A stretch of DNA of 34,825 nt, from the NCBI RefSeq assembly GCF_016863655.1, contig NZ_BOPH01000048.1, positions 1 through 34,825 of the forward strand. The letters are read 5' to 3'. Within the stretch, counting starts at the first letter, position 1. Every line of letters begins with the position of its first letter. Below are positions 31,082 to 34,825 of this stretch, one piece after another. A program made the translations under genes and the position numbers. The notes beneath the pieces were generated by a model. It was not told the DNA's origin. It ran no database searches and was given only the letters and a program-made list of their open reading frames with translations. Source of the stretch: Virgisporangium ochraceum. GTDB taxonomy: Bacteria > Actinomycetota > Actinomycetes > Mycobacteriales > Micromonosporaceae.

Positions 31082-31111
31082 AAGCTACTAATGCTCACGC
31101 CGCGTATTCAA
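31082..31111 (-). promoter_or_regulatory. Promoter of the mini-LPXTG/GT2/wecB/DUF2334 operon
   Basis: TTGAAT (31106-31111) and TAGCTT (31082-31087) on the minus strand are separated by 18 nt, a good housekeeping-sigma match. Transcription would start near 31075, giving a leader of about 70 nt. Confidence 0.6.
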
Positions 31112-31125
31112 TGACGCTCCGTCAT
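31111..31125. promoter_or_regulatory. Operator-like palindrome ATGACG-n3-CGTCAT
   Basis: Six-base perfect arms with a 3-nt spacer lie directly upstream of, and touch, the -35 element. The placement fits an activator or repressor site; the regulator is unknown. Confidence 0.5.
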
Positions 31126-31364
31126 CAGCGGCCAAGGTCCGCCTGACCGCCCGACACAGAGCTGGTCAGCAGCGTATTCGCGGTACGGAACCGCGCGAGT
31201 CCGACATCGCCCCCGACATGCCGGAATAACCGAATCTCGTGACTCAGAGTTACCGCGCCGTCGGCAACTCTCCGTAGTCATCTGCGCGGCCACGGTAGCG
31301 ATCCGGGAGCACGCCGGTAGCACCCCGGACCCTCGTCACACCTCCGCCGACCCCGCTGGACCGA

Positions 31365-31403
31365 GGCCGCGTCGACGGGTACGGGTCCGTCGCGCAAGCG
31401 GCC
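31365..31403 (-). terminator. Probable terminator hairpin of glnA2
   Basis: GGCCGC (31365-31370) pairs with GCGGCC (31398-31403), and CGACGG (31373-31378) with CCGTCG (31387-31392). It lies about 50 nt beyond the glnA2 stop. No U-tract follows. Confidence 0.4.
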
Positions 31404-31450
31404 GCAGGGCGCGACGGGAGCGACCAGGGCCGGTGGCGGGCGCGGTGGGG

Positions 31451-32815
31451 TCAGAGGGAGCGGAGGTACCGGCGGCGCTCGAAGGGCGTCACCTCACGCC
31501 GGTACTCCTCCCACTCCGTGCGCTTGTTGCGGATGAAGAAGTCGAAGACGTGCTCGCCCAGCACCTCGGCCACGAACTCGCTCTTCGCCAGCACGTCGAT
31601 CGCCTCGGACAGGTTCTCCGGCAGCGTCTGGTAGCCCATCGCGCGGCGTTCGGCGTCGGACAGGGCCCACACGTCGTCCTCCGCGCCCGGAGGAAGCTCG
31701 TAGCCCTCCTCGATGCCCTTCATGCCGGCGCCGAGCAGCACCGCGAAGGTCAGGTACGGGTTGCACGCGCTGTCGAGCGAGCGGATCTCCACCCGCGCGG
31801 AGTTCGGCTTGCCGTAGGCCGGCACCCGCACCAGCGCCGACCGGTTGAGGTGGCCCCAGCACACGTACGCGGGCGACTCGGTGATGCGGTCGGGCAGGGC
31901 CTGCGGGAACAGCCGCTTGTACGAGTTCACCCACTGGTTGGTGATCGCCGTGTACTCGCGGGCGTGCACCAGCAGACCGGCGATGAACGCCTTGCCCACC
32001 TTGGACAGCTTCGTCGGGTCACCCGGGTCGTGGAACGCGTTGCGCTCGCCCTCGAACAGCGACAGGTGCGTGTGCATGCCGCTGCCGGGCTGGTCGGTGA
32101 ACGGCTTCGGCATGAACGTGGCGTGGACGCCGTGCGAGAGCGCGACCTCCTTGACCACGTGCCGGAACGTCATGATGTTGTCGGCCATCGTGAGGGCGTC
32201 GGCGTAGCGCAGGTCGATCTCCTGCTGGCCGGGCGCGACCTCGTGGTGGCTGAACTCCACCGAGATGCCGATCCGCTCCAGCGACAGCACGGCCTGGCGC
32301 CGGAAGTCGCGGGCCACCGCGTGGGTGGTGTGGTCGAAGTAACCGCCCGAGTCGACCGGGGTGGGCACCTCGCCGTCGTGCGGAACGTCGGAGAGCAGGA
32401 AGAACTCGATCTCCGGGTGGGTGTAGAACGTGAAGCCCTTCTCGGCGGCCTTCGACAGGGCCCGGCGCAGCACGTGGCGCGGGTCGGCCCAGGAGGCGGA
32501 GCCGTCGGGCTGCAGGATGTCGCAGAACATGCGGGCGCTCTCGGGACCGGCGCTGTGCAGCCCGCCGCCCTCGAACGGGAAGACCTGGAACGTGGTGGGG
32601 TCGGGCATCGCCACCATGTCGGACTCGAAGACCCGGGCGAAGCCCTCGATCGCCGAGCCGTCGAACCCGATGCCCTCGTCGAAGGCCGCCTCGAGCTCGG
32701 CCGGTGCCACCGAGACGCTCTTGAGCGTGCCGAGCACGTCGGTGAACCACAGCCGGACGAAGCGGATGTCGCGCTCCTCCAGAGTGCGAAGCACGAACTC
32801 CTGCTGTCGGTCCAC
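31451..32815 (-). CDS. glnA2: Glutamine synthetase-like protein, GlnA2 type
   Basis: The 454-aa type I GS homologue begins DRQQEFVLRTLEERDIRFVR, as in actinobacterial GlnA2. It has FDGSAIEGFARVFESDM, YTHPEIEFFLL, SHHEVAPGQQEIDLRY, GSGMHTHLSLFEG and SALVRVPAY. It lacks the NLYDLPP adenylylation motif of GlnA (only GYQTLPENL aligns), so GlnE probably does not control it. The S. coelicolor GlnA2 is reported as a gamma-glutamylpolyamine synthetase, so polyamine use is possible rather than glutamine synthesis. GTG 32815 is chosen from homology and AGGGGGA just upstream; the frame runs to 32872 but would overlap a GlnR-like box. It is divergent from nadE. Confidence 0.92.
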   Translation of the reverse strand: MDRQQEFVLRTLEERDIRFVRLWFTDVLGTLKSVSVAPAELEAAFDEGIGFDGSAIEGFARVFESDMVAMPDPTTFQVFPFEGGGLHSAGPESARMFCDILQPDGSASWADPRHVLRRALSKAAEKGFTFYTHPEIEFFLLSDVPHDGEVPTPVDSGGYFDHTTHAVARDFRRQAVLSLERIGISVEFSHHEVAPGQQEIDLRYADALTMADNIMTFRHVVKEVALSHGVHATFMPKPFTDQPGSGMHTHLSLFEGERNAFHDPGDPTKLSKVGKAFIAGLLVHAREYTAITNQWVNSYKRLFPQALPDRITESPAYVCWGHLNRSALVRVPAYGKPNSARVEIRSLDSACNPYLTFAVLLGAGMKGIEEGYELPPGAEDDVWALSDAERRAMGYQTLPENLSEAIDVLAKSEFVAEVLGEHVFDFFIRNKRTEWEEYRREVTPFERRRYLRSL

Positions 32816-32861
32816 GGTTCCCCCTGCCTCAGCCAATCCGGGCAAAGTGTGGCCCGGTGGT

Positions 32862-32877
32862 ATTTCGACCACGTTAC
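32862..32877 (-). promoter_or_regulatory. GlnR-like box before glnA2
   Basis: On the minus strand GTAAC (32873-32877), six bases and GAAAT (32862-32866) match GTnAC-n6-GAAAC at 9 of the 10 box positions. It lies 47-62 nt upstream of the glnA2 GTG, in the spacer shared with nadE. Confidence 0.55.
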
Positions 32878-32940
32878 CGCCACCTGTACGTCGCCCGTCA
32901 TGGTGTCGCGACGCACGTCCCAGACGACAAGTTTCCTAAA

Positions 32941-32946
32941 TAGGAT
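32941..32946 (+). promoter_or_regulatory. -10 element of leaderless nadE promoter
   Basis: TAGGAT ends 7 nt before ATG 32954. The alternative ATG at 32945 would overlap this element, so 32954 is the better start. Confidence 0.55.
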
Positions 32947-32953
32947 GACGACC

Positions 32954-34702
32954 ATGCCGACGCTGCGGATCGCCCTCGCCCAGGTCAACTCCACGGTTGG
33001 TGACATCGCCGGTAACGCGGCCACCGTGCACGGCTGGGTGCGGCGCGCCGCCGAGCAGCAGGCCCACGTCGTGCTGTTCCCGGAGATGATGCTCACCGGC
33101 TACCCGGTCGAGGATCTGACGTTCCGTGAGTCGTTCGTCTCCGCGTCCCGTAACCACCTGGAACGCCTCGCCGCGGACCTCGACCACGACGGCCTCGGCG
33201 GCATCGCCGCCGTCGTGGGCTACCTCGACGCCGACGGGCCGGCCCGGCTCGGCGCCGACGCCGCCGCCGAGCGCGGGCCGCGCGACGCGCTCGCGCTGCT
33301 GTTCGGGGGACGCGTGGTCGCCCGCTACTACAAGCACCACCTGCCCAACTACGGGGTGTTCGACGAGGACCGGTACTTCGTGGCCGGCGACACCCTGCAG
33401 ATCGTGCGGCTGAACGGCGTCGACGTGGCGCTCACGGTGTGCGAGGACATCTGGCAGCCGGGCGGGCCGTTCGCGGTGGCGGGGCTCGCCGAGGTCGGGC
33501 TGGTCGTCAGCATCAACGCCTCGCCGTACGAGCTGAACAAGGACGACGTGCGCCTGCCCCTGGTGCGCCGGCGCGGCGCCGAGGCGCGGGCGGCGGTCGC
33601 GTACGTGAACATGGTCGGCGGGCAGGACGAGCTGGTCTTCGACGGCGACTCGATGGTGGTGGCCGCCGACGGCACGCTCGTCGGGCGGGCCGCGCAGTTC
33701 GACGAGCAGCTCCTGGTCACCGATCTTGATCTTCCATCGGCGAGCAGCGACCGCACCGGCGACTTCGGCGAGATGCACGTGGCGCGACTGACGCTCGACG
33801 CCTCGTTCCCCGCTCCGGCCCCACCCGTTCCGGCCACCCTGGCGGAGCGGTTGGGCGACGACGAGGAGGTCTGGAACGCCCTGGTGGTCGGCCTGCGCGA
33901 CTACGTGCGGAAGAACGGCTTCAGGTCCGCCGTGTTCGGGTTGTCGGGCGGCATCGACTCCGCGGTGGTCGCGGCCATTGCGGTGGACGCGCTGGGCGCC
34001 GACCGGGTGGTCGGTGTCTCGATGCCCAGCGGCTACTCGTCGGAGCACTCGAAGGACGACGCGGCCGACCTGGCCCGCCGCACCGGGCTGGACTACCGGG
34101 TGGAGCCGATCCAGCCGATGGTCGACTCGTACCTGTCGCAGCTGAAGCTCGACGGCCTGGCGGTGGAGAACCTGCAGGCCCGGGTGCGCGGCGTGCTCCT
34201 GATGGCGCTGTCGAACCAGGAGGGGCACCTCGTGCTCACCACCGGCAACAAGAGCGAGCTCGCGGTGGGCTACTCGACCCTGTACGGCGACTCGGTCGGC
34301 GGCTACAACCCGATCAAGGACGTGTGGAAGACGCGGGTGTGGCAGCTGGCGAGGTGGCGCAACGCCGCTGCTCTCGAGCGCGGCGAGGTCGAACCGATCC
34401 CGGCGAACTCGATCGAGAAGCCGCCGAGCGCGGAGCTGCGCCCGGGCCAGCTCGACACCGACTCGCTGCCCGACTACCACGTGCTCGACGCCGTGCTGAC
34501 CGGCTACGTCGACACCGACCAGGGCCGCGACGATCTGGTGGCGGCCGGCCACGACCCGCAGCTGGTCGACCGGGTCCTCCGGATGGTCGACGTCGCCGAG
34601 TACAAGCGCCGCCAGTCGGCTCCGGGAACGAAGATCTCCTTCAAGGCCTTCGGCCGCGACCGGCGCCTGCCGATCACCAACCGCTTCCGCGAAGGGGTCT
34701 AG
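32954..34702 (+). CDS. nadE: Glutamine-dependent NAD+ synthetase
   Basis: NadE makes NAD+ from deamido-NAD+, ATP and glutamine-derived ammonia, the last step of NAD synthesis. The 582-aa protein has an N-terminal nitrilase-type glutaminase domain with the E44 (FPEMMLTGYP), K127 (YYKHHLPNYGVFDE) and C163 (TVCEDIW) triad. The C-terminal synthetase domain (from about 300) has the ATP-binding SGGIDSA at 331 and TGNKSELAVGYSTLYGD. It is shorter than the 679-aa M. tuberculosis enzyme but within the range of other bacterial forms. The start is chosen from the leaderless -10 element. Its use of glutamine fits the neighbouring nitrogen genes. Confidence 0.96.
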   Translation: MPTLRIALAQVNSTVGDIAGNAATVHGWVRRAAEQQAHVVLFPEMMLTGYPVEDLTFRESFVSASRNHLERLAADLDHDGLGGIAAVVGYLDADGPARLGADAAAERGPRDALALLFGGRVVARYYKHHLPNYGVFDEDRYFVAGDTLQIVRLNGVDVALTVCEDIWQPGGPFAVAGLAEVGLVVSINASPYELNKDDVRLPLVRRRGAEARAAVAYVNMVGGQDELVFDGDSMVVAADGTLVGRAAQFDEQLLVTDLDLPSASSDRTGDFGEMHVARLTLDASFPAPAPPVPATLAERLGDDEEVWNALVVGLRDYVRKNGFRSAVFGLSGGIDSAVVAAIAVDALGADRVVGVSMPSGYSSEHSKDDAADLARRTGLDYRVEPIQPMVDSYLSQLKLDGLAVENLQARVRGVLLMALSNQEGHLVLTTGNKSELAVGYSTLYGDSVGGYNPIKDVWKTRVWQLARWRNAAALERGEVEPIPANSIEKPPSAELRPGQLDTDSLPDYHVLDAVLTGYVDTDQGRDDLVAAGHDPQLVDRVLRMVDVAEYKRRQSAPGTKISFKAFGRDRRLPITNRFREGV

Positions 34703-34764
34703 GGTCCCGGGTCGCAGGTTCGCCCCCAGTCGCAGATTGGGCAAAACCGACATTCTGGCTCGGC

Positions 34765-34825
34765 CCGCCACTGTCCGTCATCGCAAATCCGTCCGCCACG
34801 TGTGCGCCGGTCGCCTCGATCGTCG
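34765..34825. repeat. Right arm of ~61-bp inverted repeat shared with the window's left end
   Basis: This is the reverse-complement partner of 1-61, with 54 of 61 positions identical; the last 23 bases match exactly. It starts 62 nt after the nadE stop. The stretch 34703-34764 between them shows no gene. Confidence 0.75.

Larger units (their letters stand above)
31004..31450. other. 447-bp intergenic region before the polysaccharide operon
   Basis: No credible gene is present; the 71-codon frame at 31108-31323 has no ribosome site or recognisable sequence. The region contains a leader hairpin (31025-31069), a promoter (31082-31111), an operator-like repeat (31111-31125), another hairpin CGCGGT-n5-ACCGCG (31179-31195) and a probable glnA2 terminator (31365-31403). 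Confidence 0.65.

Noticed and set aside
31108..31323. 71-codon frame in the intergenic region before the polysaccharide operon
   Set aside because: No ribosome site, no recognisable sequence, and it overlaps a predicted promoter and palindrome.
31433..32953. Long upstream extension of the nadE frame
   Set aside because: It is antisense to glnA2 with low-complexity translation; nadE homology begins at 32954 with a leaderless -10 element there.
1..34825. tRNA or rRNA genes, CRISPR arrays, insertion sequences, prophage
   Set aside because: I saw no cloverleaf-like sequence ending in CCA, no regularly spaced repeat-spacer array, no transposase or integrase motifs and no phage genes.

Overview
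The window is high-GC DNA from an actinobacterium. Evidence for this is the GTG-rich starts, the frequent leaderless promoters (TANNNT followed 6-7 nt later by the start codon), GlnR-type nitrogen boxes, the type I glutamine synthetase pair with a GlnE adenylyltransferase, the LAxTG/LPxTG sorting signals, and a gene order (pepA, lpdA, sucB, lipB, lipA, DUF4191, glnA, glnE, glnA2, nadE) that I recall from Streptomyces and Micromonosporaceae chromosomes. The species cannot be fixed from the sequence alone. A sporulating actinomycete of the Micromonosporales, Cryptosporangiales or Frankiales is plausible.

Layout. (1) 82-8146: gcvT and pepA are divergent, then a small conserved protein, lpdA, sucB, a TIGR01777 epimerase and lipB. 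This is lipoate-linked central metabolism. (2) 8147-12660: an opposite-strand block splits lipB from lipA. It holds a large Fn3 surface protein with an LAITG sorting signal, a low-complexity and palindromic spacer, and an archaeal-type aspartyl-tRNA synthetase behind a complete translational T-box riboswitch with a GAC (Asp) specifier. (3) 12696-15947: lipA, a DUF4191 membrane protein and glnA with a four-box GlnR-like operator. (4) 16129-22423: envelope genes, namely a membrane-anchored protein, a secreted IPT/TIG protein, a GNAT acetyltransferase, a membrane protein with paired CxxC motifs and a GT-C-like membrane protein. (5) 22413-26077: a class I glutamine amidotransferase and glnE, overlapping each other, with the GT-C-like gene overlapping glnE. 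(6) 26161-31003: a compact operon that looks like a cell-surface polysaccharide system. It contains a 48-aa LPLTG mini-protein, a processive GT2 synthase, a UDP-GlcNAc 2-epimerase, a DUF2334 deacetylase-fold exported protein and a VOC protein. (7) 31451-34702: a second glutamine synthetase (GlnA2 type), divergent from a glutamine-dependent NAD synthetase.

How the genes work together. LipB and LipA make the lipoyl cofactor carried by SucB and re-oxidised by Lpd; GcvT works with the lipoylated glycine cleavage H protein. GlnA and GlnE, with GlnR-like sites before glnA and glnA2, form a nitrogen-control set. The window ends are near-identical inverted copies of a ~61-bp sequence, which suggests dispersed repeats at the contig or window boundary.

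The most interesting items are the Asp-specific T-box/AspRS module, the mini-LPXTG/GT2/WecB/DUF2334 operon with its structured leader, and the 18-bp palindromic element downstream of the synthetase.
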